Assembly: GCA_945888885.1 (NCBI GenBank)
Contig: CAMDAX010000006.1
Span: 1 to 33,719 of the forward strand
From: Nitrosovibrio sp. Nv4
GTDB taxonomy: Bacteria > Pseudomonadota > Gammaproteobacteria > Burkholderiales > Nitrosomonadaceae
DNA: 33,719 nt
Direction of reading: 5' to 3'
Below are positions 1-7,757 of the stretch, piece after piece. Made by a program: the position numbers and the translations under genes. The notes beneath the pieces are model-generated. The model had not been told where the DNA came from. It saw only the letters and a list, made by a program, of their open reading frames with translations, and did not search any database. Within the stretch, counting starts at the first letter, position 1, and each line of letters starts with the position of its first letter.

Positions 1-592
1 GTGACAGCACTCGCCCTCAGGAGCAAGGAAATGCGGTAAAGCAGAAAGATTGCCGCAAACAGGGAGAGCGTAACCACTTAGATGCTGAAATTCGAGCATC
101 TGATGTCATTGCGCTCCATTTCGAAATTAGTTTTGCAAGAGGCTCACTAGACAATTGATTCATAATAAACTTTTCTGGGAAACTTTCGGCTAATTTACAG
201 TCTCGCCCCGATTACCCAGCTAATTGATGGCCATGTGCCACACCCTGAAAATTGTTTACATGGGAAATCTAAATAAGACGTCTTGCGAACCCATAAAATA
301 TAGCGTATCTTTGCGCCAGAAAACAGTTTGAACAAGACATTGTTGCTATGCTTGAAAAGAATGTCGAGCTTACCAAATTCTAACGAATCTTTCTTAAAGA
401 TTTGGAACTAGACTAAGGCGTCTTGAAGTAGCGCTGGTGACAGAAAAAGAATATGAAAGAGTGTGACGTAGTGCAGATATACAGGGAGTGTTTCATACAA
501 CTAATCCCGAAGAGTGGCTAAGGGACGGGATAGGTATTTGTATTTTGTAACATTTTTGGTCTTACTGAATTCAGTAATCAAGTGGGGGAAAT
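1..592. other. Intergenic / decayed region upstream of coxB
   Basis: No intact gene is seen on either strand. A 51-codon open frame runs from the window edge to a TGA at 156-158 on the plus strand; it could be the last part of a gene starting outside the window, but I recognise no family. Between about 330 and 540 short open pieces in different frames are broken by several stops, which may be an old gene remnant or chance. The coxB promoter should lie in the last 150 bases, but no convincing -35/-10 pair was found. Confidence 0.4.
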
Positions 593-1732
593 ATGAGCAG
601 TAAAGCAGTAGCAAGCCTGTTGGGAACTCTGTCGATTGCCTGGTATTCGGGGATGGCGATGGCGGCAGCACATCCCTATCAGTTGAATTTTCAACAGCCA
701 AACAGCACTATCGCCCAGCAGACATATGATCAGCATATAATGCTGTTGTGGATATGTCTGGCGATTTTCGTCGGCGTATTCGGTGTCATGCTCTACTCTT
801 TAATCAATCACCGCAAGTCGAAGGGCTACAAGGCAGCAAACTTCCATCACAGCACTACGGTTGAGATCATCTGGACGGTTATACCGTTCATCATTCTTTT
901 TGCTATGGCATATCCTGCTACCAAGACCGTCATCGCCATGAAGGACACATCCAATCCGGACATCACGGTCAAAGTGACCGGGTACCAGTGGCAATGGGGT
1001 TATGACTATCTGATAGGCGAAGGTGCGGGGATCAGTTTTATCAGCAGATCATCTACCACACTGGATCAGCGCAACAACAAAGCCCCCAAGGATGAGTTTT
1101 ACATGCTGAGGGCGGATAAACCGATGGTGGTACCGGTCGGCAAGAGAGTGCGTGTGCTAATTACCTCCAACGACGTGATTCACGCATGGTGGGTACCCGC
1201 GTTCGGCATCAAGCAGGATGCCATCCCTGGATTCATACGCGATGCATGGTTTCAAGCTGACAGGGCTGGCATTTTCGTTGGTCAGTGTACGGAACTGTGC
1301 GGCAAGGATCACGGTTTCATGCCGATCGTGGTGGAAGTGATGGAGCCTGCACAATATACACAATGGGTGGCAGAGCAGAAAGCACAATCGGCTACGACAG
1401 TGGTTGACGTCAACAAGGTCTTTACGTTGGATGAGCTGAAAGCCGAGGGCGAGAAAGTGTATGCGGGTAACTGTGCTGCCTGTCATCAGGCTAACGGTCA
1501 GGGCATTCCCGGAACGTTCGTTGCGTTGGATGGTTCCAAGGTTGCCAACGGCCCCAAAGCCGAGCACATCAACATCGTGGTGAATGGCGGCAAAGCCGGT
1601 AGCGCAATGGCTGCATTCAAGCACCTGTCGGATGTGGAAATCGCGGCCGTAGTGACATATGAACGTAATGCCTGGAGTAACACGACAGGTGACGTAATAC
1701 AGCCATCCGAAATTAACGCATTTAGAAAATAA
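593..1732 (+). CDS. coxB: Cytochrome c oxidase subunit II with fused C-terminal cytochrome c domain
   Basis: This is the membrane subunit that takes electrons from cytochrome c through the CuA centre and passes them to subunit I. The 379-aa protein shows a likely signal segment (residues 5-26), two membrane helices (about 48-71 and 88-110) and a cupredoxin domain. The CuA ligands are visible: H197, C232, C236, H240 and M243 (C-x3-C-x3-H-x2-M). A class I cytochrome c domain follows at about 280-365, with CAACH at 294-298 and M339 as probable axial ligand. The fusion makes this a caa3-type subunit II. The start is supported by a G-rich Shine-Dalgarno (586-590) just before ATG 593. It is the first gene of the oxidase operon, 18 bases before coxA. 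Confidence 0.96.
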   Translation: MSSKAVASLLGTLSIAWYSGMAMAAAHPYQLNFQQPNSTIAQQTYDQHIMLLWICLAIFVGVFGVMLYSLINHRKSKGYKAANFHHSTTVEIIWTVIPFIILFAMAYPATKTVIAMKDTSNPDITVKVTGYQWQWGYDYLIGEGAGISFISRSSTTLDQRNNKAPKDEFYMLRADKPMVVPVGKRVRVLITSNDVIHAWWVPAFGIKQDAIPGFIRDAWFQADRAGIFVGQCTELCGKDHGFMPIVVEVMEPAQYTQWVAEQKAQSATTVVDVNKVFTLDELKAEGEKVYAGNCAACHQANGQGIPGTFVALDGSKVANGPKAEHINIVVNGGKAGSAMAAFKHLSDVEIAAVVTYERNAWSNTTGDVIQPSEINAFRK

Positions 1733-1750
1733 GTACTAAGGAGAAGAACC

Positions 1751-3364
1751 ATGGCAGCAGTACACGACGATCACGCACACGGCCACGGTCACGGCCACGA
1801 GCACGGCCACGACGATCACGCACACGGCCCCCCTAAAGGCATGATGCGCTGGCTGACGACGACCAATCACAAGGACATCGGTACCATGTACCTGTGGTTC
1901 TCTTTCTCCATGTTCATAGTTGGTGGATTGATGGCATTTGGCATCCGCGCCGAATTATTTCAGCCCGGTATGCAGCTAATGACTCCGGAGTTTTTTAACT
2001 CGCTTACTACGAATCACGGTCTAATAATGGTGTTCGGCGCGATCATGCCGGCCTTCGTTGGCTTTGCCAACTGGCAGGTACCGATGATGATTGGCGCTCC
2101 GGACATGGCTTTTGCTCGTATGAACAACTGGAGTTTTTGGTTGTTGCCGCCGGCAGCATTACTGCTGGTATCGGCATTTTTTGTACCAGGCGGTGCCGGT
2201 GCGGGTGGTTGGACATTCTATCCACCACTGTCGATACAGATGGGCATGGGTATGGACATGATGATTTTCGCGGTCCACATCCTGGGAGCTTCCTCCATCA
2301 TGGGCTCGATCAACATCATCACCACCATTCTCAACATGCGCGCACCGGGAATGACGCTGATGAAAATGCCGCTGTTTGTCTGGACCTGGTTGATCACTGC
2401 TTACCTGCTGGTGCTGGTAATGCCGGTACTGGCGGGCACGGTTACCATGCTGCTGACTGATCGTCATTTCGGCACTAACTTCTTCAACGCGGCAGGCGGC
2501 GGGGATCCGATAATGTTCCAGCATATTTTCTGGTTCTTCGGGCATCCTGAAGTTTATATCATGATATTGCCGGCATTTGGCATCATCTCAGAGATACTGC
2601 CAACCTTCTCGCGCAAGCCACTGTTTGGTTATTCGTCGATGGTTTATGCCACCGCCTCAATCGCTATTCTGTCGTGCATCGTTTGGGCCCACCACATGTT
2701 TACTGTGGGAATGCCGGTAACAGCACAATTGTTTTTCATGTATGCCACTATGCTGATCGCGGTACCAACCGGGGTGAAAGTATTTAACTGGACGGCTACC
2801 ATGTGGCAGGGATCGATGAGCTTTGAGACACCGATGCTGTTTGCCATTGGATTCATTTTCCTGTTTACCATAGGTGGGTTCAGCGGCGTGGTGTGTGCGG
2901 TGATACCGGTGGATATTCAGGTGCAGGAAACTTACTATGTGATTGCACATTTCCATTATGTGCTGGTATCGGGGTCGCTGTTTGCTCTGTTCGGTGGAGT
3001 CTACTACTGGCTACCGAAATGGACCGGTCATATGTACGATGAATCACTGGGTAAATTGCATTTCTGGTTGTCGATGGTTTTCTTCAACGTCACCTTCTTT
3101 GTACAGCACTTCCTGGGATTGGCGGGTATGCCACGTCGCGTTCCAGACTACGCTTTGCAGTTCGCCGATTTCAACATGATCTCCAGCATTGGAGCATTCG
3201 GTTTTGGCTTGAGCCAACTAGTGTTCCTCACAGTAGTGGTGAAGTGCATCTGTGGCGGGAAGAAAGCAGAGGCCAAGCCTTGGGATGGAGCTACCACACT
3301 GGAGTGGGATTTGCCATCACCAGCGCCGTACCATAGTTGGGTGACACCACCAGTCGTCAAGTAA
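1751..3364 (+). CDS. coxA: Cytochrome c oxidase subunit I, type A1, with His-rich N-terminus
   Basis: This catalytic heme-copper subunit reduces O2 to water and pumps protons across the cytoplasmic membrane. The 537-aa product has about 12 membrane helices. Visible active-site residues are H89 and H402 (low-spin heme), H400 (high-spin heme), and H265, H314 and H315 (CuB), with Y269 as the cross-linked tyrosine. The GHPEVY motif (264-269) carries the D-channel glutamate E267. D118 (D-channel entrance) and K343 (K-channel) are also present, so this is an A1-type oxidase. Residues 5-25 are an unusual tail made almost only of His, Asp, Gly and Ala. A purine-rich Shine-Dalgarno (AAGGAGAAG) precedes ATG 1751. 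Relatives in Betaproteobacteria often have a shorter His-rich tail. Confidence 0.97.
   Translation: MAAVHDDHAHGHGHGHEHGHDDHAHGPPKGMMRWLTTTNHKDIGTMYLWFSFSMFIVGGLMAFGIRAELFQPGMQLMTPEFFNSLTTNHGLIMVFGAIMPAFVGFANWQVPMMIGAPDMAFARMNNWSFWLLPPAALLLVSAFFVPGGAGAGGWTFYPPLSIQMGMGMDMMIFAVHILGASSIMGSINIITTILNMRAPGMTLMKMPLFVWTWLITAYLLVLVMPVLAGTVTMLLTDRHFGTNFFNAAGGGDPIMFQHIFWFFGHPEVYIMILPAFGIISEILPTFSRKPLFGYSSMVYATASIAILSCIVWAHHMFTVGMPVTAQLFFMYATMLIAVPTGVKVFNWTATMWQGSMSFETPMLFAIGFIFLFTIGGFSGVVCAVIPVDIQVQETYYVIAHFHYVLVSGSLFALFGGVYYWLPKWTGHMYDESLGKLHFWLSMVFFNVTFFVQHFLGLAGMPRRVPDYALQFADFNMISSIGAFGFGLSQLVFLTVVVKCICGGKKAEAKPWDGATTLEWDLPSPAPYHSWVTPPVVK
1763..1829 (+). repeat. 22-bp direct repeat coding the His-rich tail of CoxA
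   Basis: The same 22 bases occur at 1763-1784 and 1808-1829 (offset 45), with a shorter alternating His-Gly block between them. Each copy encodes HDDHAHG. The exact DNA identity, not just protein similarity, points to recent in-frame duplication or slippage. Confidence 0.85.
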
Positions 3365-3374
3365 CGGGCTCGGA

Positions 3375-3482
3375 ATGCCACAGCACACAGATGATAGGAG
3401 GCGCGGAAAATACAAAACACTGCTGATTCTGCTGGCAGTTGTGGTAGGGATGTTCGTTTTGGTTATAATAAAAAAATCATAA
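3375..3482 (+). CDS. Small (35 aa) single-helix membrane protein, putative oxidase assembly peptide
   Basis: A short ORF fills the gap between coxA and ctaG. It has ATG at 3375, a basic N-terminus (residues 8-14, RRRGKYK), one hydrophobic helix (about 15-32) and a KKS end. Its TAA lies directly against the ctaG ATG at 3483. Betaproteobacterial oxidase operons commonly carry a 30-40-aa peptide at this point, annotated as a cytochrome oxidase small assembly protein, and layout and topology fit. No strong Shine-Dalgarno is visible, so translational coupling to coxA (stop 3362-3364) is plausible. Expression is inferred from position, not shown. Confidence 0.65.
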   Translation: MPQHTDDRRRGKYKTLLILLAVVVGMFVLVIIKKS

Positions 3483-4037
3483 ATGAGTGTTGCCCAGGAA
3501 AATACGGTAATAATGAAAAAGCTGCTGATCTTTTCAGTAGCAATGTTTGGCTTCGGTTTCGCACTGGTACCGCTATATGAAAAGATATGCGAGGTTGCTG
3601 GGGTCAACAATCTGCTGAAAGCGGATACGTTGACGGAGAATATTCAGGTAGACACCAGCCGCTGGCTGACAGTAGAGTTAGATGCCAATACACGTGGGTT
3701 GCCTTGGCAATTTAAACCCATGCAAGCGAGCGTACGCATACATCCGGGCGAGATGGTGGAAGTGATGTACGAGGTCAGAAACAACTCTGATCGTGAAGTG
3801 GCGGGCCAGGCGATACCAAGTTACAGCCCGCAACTGCTCGCGCAGCACTTGAAAAAACTGGAGTGTTTTTGCTTTACTAAACAGGTGTTAAAACCAAATG
3901 AGGTGCGGCAAATGCCGGTGCAATTCATGATTGAACCGAGCTTGCCGAGTAATGTGAGTGTCATGACCATTTCGTATACATTTTTTGAGTTGAATAGTGA
4001 CTCGGCTGATACGGGTGGCAAGGCGAAACCGATTTGA
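3483..4037 (+). CDS. ctaG: Cytochrome c oxidase assembly protein CtaG/Cox11 (CuB insertion)
   Basis: CtaG delivers copper to the CuB site of subunit I. The 184-aa protein has one N-terminal membrane helix (about 13-32) and a periplasmic immunoglobulin-like copper domain. The family-defining C-F-C pair is at C128 and C130, and a further conserved cysteine, C36, lies just after the helix. Length is normal for the family. The first ATG (3483) abuts the stop of the preceding small ORF. A second in-frame ATG at 3513 has a slightly better upstream AGGAAAAT and could be the real start. The TGA stop overlaps the TTG start of the next gene by 4 bases, which indicates coupled translation. Confidence 0.93.
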   Translation: MSVAQENTVIMKKLLIFSVAMFGFGFALVPLYEKICEVAGVNNLLKADTLTENIQVDTSRWLTVELDANTRGLPWQFKPMQASVRIHPGEMVEVMYEVRNNSDREVAGQAIPSYSPQLLAQHLKKLECFCFTKQVLKPNEVRQMPVQFMIEPSLPSNVSVMTISYTFFELNSDSADTGGKAKPI

Positions 4038-4243
4038 AGGGCGAAACCAAACCACAACGTAAGGCATCGTTCTTCCAGGCTATGAAAGCGGTATCATGGG
4101 CTTTTTTCGGCATACGAAAAAAAAGTGATCACGATCATGATGCGGCGACGCTGACACTGGGGCAGGTGATTGCTGCGGGCATTGTTGGTGCAGCGATCTT
4201 CGTAACGTGCATATTAATGCTGGTCAAGCTGGTAACAAGCTAG
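4034..4243 (+). CDS. DUF2970 single-helix membrane protein
   Basis: This 69-aa protein starts at TTG 4034, overlapping the ctaG stop. It has a basic N-terminal part with an SFFQAMKAVSWAFFGIRKK-like stretch (about 12-30), a short acidic/His segment DHDHD (32-36), and one C-terminal membrane helix (about 43-66). These features and the position between ctaG and coxC match DUF2970 proteins of betaproteobacterial oxidase operons. The function is unknown; a role in oxidase assembly or stability is inferred from context only. Confidence 0.85.
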   Translation: MKGETKPQRKASFFQAMKAVSWAFFGIRKKSDHDHDAATLTLGQVIAAGIVGAAIFVTCILMLVKLVTS

Positions 4244-4275
4244 AGATTAATTAAACTATAGGCAGGAGAGAGGAC

Positions 4276-5133
4276 ATGAGCCACGAATCAAGTCAAACAG
4301 ATAACTATTACATTCCACCGCCATCAACCTATCCGATGATAGGTTCGATAGCGCTGTTCTTCCTGGGGTTTGGTGCGGCATTTTCCGTCAATAGCCTTCC
4401 AATTGGGAAAGGGCTGCTGGCAATTGGTTTTGCTATTCTTTTCTACATGATTTTTGTCTGGTTCCGTACCGTGGCACAAGAAAGTGAAGCCGGCAAGTTC
4501 AACAAACAGGTGGATATGTCATTCCGCTGGGGAATGAGCTGGTTTATTTTTACCGAGGTTATGTTTTTTGCTGCATTCTTTGGCGCCCTCTATTATATGC
4601 GGGTTCTATCAGTTCCTTGGCTAGCGGACCTCGAGCATAAAATATTATGGCCGGATTTTACGGGTGGCTGGCCTACAGCTGGCCCCGGTGCAAGTGAAAA
4701 GTTTACTCCAATGGGTCCATGGGGACTGCCGGCAATTAACACGGCATTGTTGCTGACTTCGGGTGTAACCTGCACTTGGGCACATTGGGCGCTTAAACTT
4801 AACAAGCGCGGCCAGTTGAATTTATCATTGTTTCTGACGATAGCGTTGGGGATTACTTTCCTAGCCTGTCAGATTTATGAATATGGTCACGCTTACTCTG
4901 AGCTCAATCTTAAGTTGACGAGCGGAGCATACGGCGCATCGTTTTACATGTTGACCGGCTTCCATGGATTCCATGTAACAGTAGGCACTATCATGCTGAT
5001 AGTAATTCTTTGCCGCTGCTTATCCGGGCATTTTACGCCTGAACACCACTTTGGATTTGAGGGTGTAGCGTGGTACTGGCACTTTGTTGACGTGGTCTGG
5101 TTAGGACTGTTTATCTTCGTTTATTTAGTGTAG
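4276..5133 (+). CDS. coxC: Cytochrome c oxidase subunit III
   Basis: Subunit III stabilises the oxidase core and supports proton uptake into the D-channel. The 285-aa protein has seven predicted membrane helices. It has the typical FTEVMFFAAFF stretch with its conserved Glu in helix III, and the GFHGFHV and WYWHFVDVVW motifs near the C-terminus. A good Shine-Dalgarno (AGGAGAGAGG) lies 5 to 6 bases before ATG 4276. It is the last plus-strand gene before a strong hairpin at 5142-5175, so it probably ends the first transcription unit of the oxidase cluster. Confidence 0.96.
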   Translation: MSHESSQTDNYYIPPPSTYPMIGSIALFFLGFGAAFSVNSLPIGKGLLAIGFAILFYMIFVWFRTVAQESEAGKFNKQVDMSFRWGMSWFIFTEVMFFAAFFGALYYMRVLSVPWLADLEHKILWPDFTGGWPTAGPGASEKFTPMGPWGLPAINTALLLTSGVTCTWAHWALKLNKRGQLNLSLFLTIALGITFLACQIYEYGHAYSELNLKLTSGAYGASFYMLTGFHGFHVTVGTIMLIVILCRCLSGHFTPEHHFGFEGVAWYWHFVDVVWLGLFIFVYLV

Positions 5134-5141
5134 ACACGCGA

Positions 5142-5175
5142 TTAGCAACAGTCTTTATTTCGAGACTGTTGCTAA
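5142..5175. terminator. Perfect 13-bp stem hairpin after coxC
   Basis: TTAGCAACAGTCT (5142-5154) and its exact reverse complement (5163-5175) enclose an 8-base loop. It sits 8 bases after the coxC stop, between coxC and the convergent twin-TM gene. No T-run follows on either strand, so it may be an RNA-stabilising 3' hairpin or a weak bidirectional terminator rather than a classic intrinsic terminator. Confidence 0.6.
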
Positions 5176-5241
5176 CATGTGCGGCAACCACAAACACCCT
5201 CTAGTATTTAGTTCAAAGGGGATAAATCTTGAAATTGGAAG

Positions 5242-5421
5242 TTAGCGGTTGAGGTAGAACCCCAGCATCATCAGGGCGAACAGAATAATGGATAAGCCGA
5301 TGCGTAGAGTGAGGGCCTTGACTGCACGTGTACTCTGCCCCTCATCTTTGACTATGTAGAACATCGCGGATGCCAAGCTGGCTAGTATGAAGAGAAAAAA
5401 AAGGATAGCGACAGTTTTCAA
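5242..5421 (-). CDS. Twin transmembrane protein, DUF2909 type (59 aa)
   Basis: Read on the minus strand, a 59-codon frame runs from TTG 5421 to TAA 5242. The protein has two hydrophobic helices (about 3-22 and 39-56). They are joined by a hydrophilic loop with KDEGQSTRAVKALTLRI, which I recognise as the signature of DUF2909/twin transmembrane proteins. The gene sits antisense between coxC and SURF1, as in related Betaproteobacteria. The only usable start before the upstream in-frame stop at 5458-5460 is TTG, and its ribosome binding site is weak. The role is unknown; oxidase-linked function is inferred from conserved position. Confidence 0.8.
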   Translation of the reverse strand: MKTVAILFFLFILASLASAMFYIVKDEGQSTRAVKALTLRIGLSIILFALMMLGFYLNR

Positions 5422-5482
5422 AATAGGTGCTTTCGAGTACGGGGCGACATCGGGAGTTTAGCCGAGTTCAGCCTACTAACCA

Positions 5483-6211
5483 ATGACTATTTTAGGCTGG
5501 CGGTTCAAGCCGCAATTATGGCCAACAGTGGCTGCGGTGTCAGTAATATGGGTCATGTTACTACTCGGCGACTGGCAACTATCACGAGCCCAGGAAAAAG
5601 AGGAGCGACAGGAACAACTCGAGCGACTATCGCAGCAGTCGGCAATTTCCATGCCGACCATCCCAATTCGCTTGGAGGATTTCAAATTTCGCCAAGTCGA
5701 GGCAAGCGGCACATATGTTCCAGCGCATACGATTTATCTCGACAACAAGATATACAAAGGTATAGCCGGTTATCATGCTATTACGCCGCTCAGGTTAGGT
5801 GCAAGTTCTATGCATGTTCTGGTCAATCGTGGATGGGTAGCAGCCAGCAGCGATCGCGGTAAATTGCCGGAAATTCTCACCCCAACTGATCAGGTGGTTA
5901 TTTCGGGAATCGCGATTTCGCCAACGCAAAGAATACTGGAGCTTTCCACGGAAACGGTATCTGGGCAGGTCTGGGAAAATTTTCATCTGGAGCGCTACCG
6001 TGAAGTTACGGGGCTTGCATTACAACCAGTGATGATATTACAGAAGGACGATTTAAAAGATGGTCTCGTGCGCCAATGGGATCGTCCAGATTCAGGTGCT
6101 GCCAGAAACTTGGGTTATGCGTTTCAATGGTTCGCCATGGCGCTGACGATCATGATTATTTATTTGGTGTTGAGTGTTAAACGAGAGCGTTCCCAGAAAA
6201 AGCAAACGTAA
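5483..6211 (+). CDS. SURF1 family cytochrome oxidase assembly protein
   Basis: SURF1 proteins help heme a insertion or handling during assembly of subunit I. The 242-aa protein has the family layout: an N-terminal membrane helix (about 12-30) followed by LGDWQLSRAQEKE, a periplasmic central domain with the VLVNRGWV motif, and a C-terminal helix (about 212-232) with YAFQWFAMAL. ATG 5483 lacks a clear Shine-Dalgarno. The end overlaps the next gene by 38 bases, implying co-transcription with the SCO-like gene, ctaB and sco. Confidence 0.93.
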   Translation: MTILGWRFKPQLWPTVAAVSVIWVMLLLGDWQLSRAQEKEERQEQLERLSQQSAISMPTIPIRLEDFKFRQVEASGTYVPAHTIYLDNKIYKGIAGYHAITPLRLGASSMHVLVNRGWVAASSDRGKLPEILTPTDQVVISGIAISPTQRILELSTETVSGQVWENFHLERYREVTGLALQPVMILQKDDLKDGLVRQWDRPDSGAARNLGYAFQWFAMALTIMIIYLVLSVKRERSQKKQT

Positions 6212-6773
6212 GCTGCTGCTAATGCTAGCGCTGATGTGTACGCCGGTCTTTATTTCGTACCTGCTGTTTTTTTCAAAGGTGCCACTAGCGAGCGACAACT
6301 ACGGCGAGCTGATTGAAGTCAGGCCATTGCAGGGTAGTGCGCTGAACCAGATCGATGACACGATATTTCGTATCCGCCAGTTACGTGGCAAATGGGTACT
6401 GCTGATGTTGGATTCGAGTACATGCGACGAGGGGTGTCGCAAAAAACTGTATTACATGCGACAGGTGCGGCTCATGCAGCACACTGAAAAGGACCGTATA
6501 GAAAGGGTATGGTTGATAGATGATGGTGGATTGCCCGAACCTGGTCTGGTAGAAGAATACAAGGGCATATGGCTGATTAATGCGAAAGATAGCCAGTTAC
6601 GCGAGGAATTTCCAGCACTAGCAACGCAACGCGATCATATTTACTTGATAGACCCGGTAGGAAACTTGATGATGCGCTTTCCCAAGGATCCCGATGCTGC
6701 AAAGATAGCCAAAGATATCAAACGACTGCTCAAAGTTTCGCAGATCGAGCATGCGTTAGGGACGAAACACTGA
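6174..6773 (+). CDS. Membrane-anchored SCO/thioredoxin-like assembly protein (Cx3C)
   Basis: This 199-aa protein has a basic N-terminus, one membrane helix (about 14-34) and a thioredoxin-like domain with C84-x3-C88 (CDEGC), the metal/thiol spacing of SCO copper chaperones. A gene of this kind regularly follows SURF1 in betaproteobacterial oxidase clusters. A role in copper or thiol handling for CuA assembly is inferred. GTG 6174, inside the end of SURF1, was chosen because it keeps the basic segment before the helix; ATG 6222 would cut into the helix. The SCO histidine partner is not obvious, so it may be a divergent SCO member with altered activity. Confidence 0.75.
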   Translation: MLNESVPRKSKRKLLLMLALMCTPVFISYLLFFSKVPLASDNYGELIEVRPLQGSALNQIDDTIFRIRQLRGKWVLLMLDSSTCDEGCRKKLYYMRQVRLMQHTEKDRIERVWLIDDGGLPEPGLVEEYKGIWLINAKDSQLREEFPALATQRDHIYLIDPVGNLMMRFPKDPDAAKIAKDIKRLLKVSQIEHALGTKH

Positions 6774-6841
6774 GATGCAGCCTGAACAATATGCAATGCG
6801 GGTTGATTTTAAGCTTGGAAATGAATTAGGAGACAATTGTC

Positions 6842-7735
6842 ATGGCAACTAGTTTGGTTTGGCAGCATACTGCGATACGTATGCAGCAATTTTATCAATT
6901 GACCAAGCCGCGGGTTGTTTCCCTCATTGTTTTTACTGCGATTATCGGTATGTTTCTTTCGGTGCCGGGCGCAGTGCCACTGAATGCACTGATTTTTGGT
7001 ACTTTGGGAATTGCACTGGTGGCGGGGGCGGCGGCAGCCGTCAATTGTCTGGTGGAGCAGAAAATTGATGCAGTGATGGCACGTACACGCGGCAGGCCGT
7101 TGCCCCAGGGAACAGTTACCTCACCGGAAACTTTATTTTTCCTGGCACTGGTTGGTGGTGCGGGACTCTACATACTTCATGAGTTGGTGAACCCTCTGAC
7201 CATGTGGCTGACCCTGGCGACTTTCGTCGGTTATGCGATCATCTACACGGTGATACTCAAGCCGATGACGCCGCAGAATATAGTCATAGGTGGTGCTTCC
7301 GGCGCAATGCCACCAGTGCTTGGCTGGACTGCAGTGACCGGAGAAGTTTCCGCCGACGCATTATTGTTGTTTCTTATCATTTTCGCATGGACGCCGCCAC
7401 ACTTCTGGGCGCTGGCGCTCTATCGCAAACTGGAGTACGCCAAAGTCGGCATGCCTATGTTGCCAGTGACACATGGCGACAAATATACCCGTCTGCACGT
7501 GTTGCTGTATACACTAATACTTATTGCCGTGACGCTAATGCCGTATGTCACCAAGATGAGTGGGTTGATTTATCTTGTTGGTGCGGTAGTGTTGGATGCT
7601 ATTTTTCTGTATTACGCGGTAAAGATTTATCGCGATTACAGCGATCAGCTTGCACGTAAAGCATTTCGTTTCTCGATCATATATCTGGCCGCCTTGTTTG
7701 TCGTACTGCTGGTAGATCATTACATCCGTTTTTAA
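6842..7735 (+). CDS. ctaB: Heme O synthase (protoheme IX farnesyltransferase)
   Basis: CtaB/CyoE transfers a farnesyl group to heme b, giving heme O, the precursor of heme A for the oxidase. The 297-aa UbiA-family membrane protein has about nine helices. The first prenyl-diphosphate motif is [20 protein letters not shown] (about 68-87), and the second polar loop carries HGDKYTR. AGGAG precedes ATG 6842. It follows the SCO-like gene by only 68 bases; no ctaA (heme A synthase) lies between them, unlike many related clusters. Its TAA lies inside a perfect palindrome shared with the start of sco. Confidence 0.95.
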   Translation: MATSLVWQHTAIRMQQFYQLTKPRVVSLIVFTAIIGMFLSVPGAVPLNALIFGTLGIALVAGAAAAVNCLVEQKIDAVMARTRGRPLPQGTVTSPETLFFLALVGGAGLYILHELVNPLTMWLTLATFVGYAIIYTVILKPMTPQNIVIGGASGAMPPVLGWTAVTGEVSADALLLFLIIFAWTPPHFWALALYRKLEYAKVGMPMLPVTHGDKYTRLHVLLYTLILIAVTLMPYVTKMSGLIYLVGAVVLDAIFLYYAVKIYRDYSDQLARKAFRFSIIYLAALFVVLLVDHYIRF

Positions 7736-7757
7736 ACGATTTCGTGAAATCGTTTAA
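7732..7757. promoter_or_regulatory. Perfect 12-2-12 palindrome across the ctaB stop / sco start
   Basis: TTAAACGATTTC (7732-7743) is followed by GT and then by its exact reverse complement (7746-7757). The ctaB TAA (7733-7735) lies in the left arm, and the sco GTG start codon (7744-7746) is the centre. In RNA this would fold into a hairpin with the start codon at the tip, so it could control sco translation. As DNA it could be a dyad operator. No function is demonstrated. Confidence 0.6.

Noticed and set aside
1157-1624. 155-codon minus-strand open frame inside coxB
   Set aside because: Antisense shadow of a gene with all CuA and heme ligands in place.
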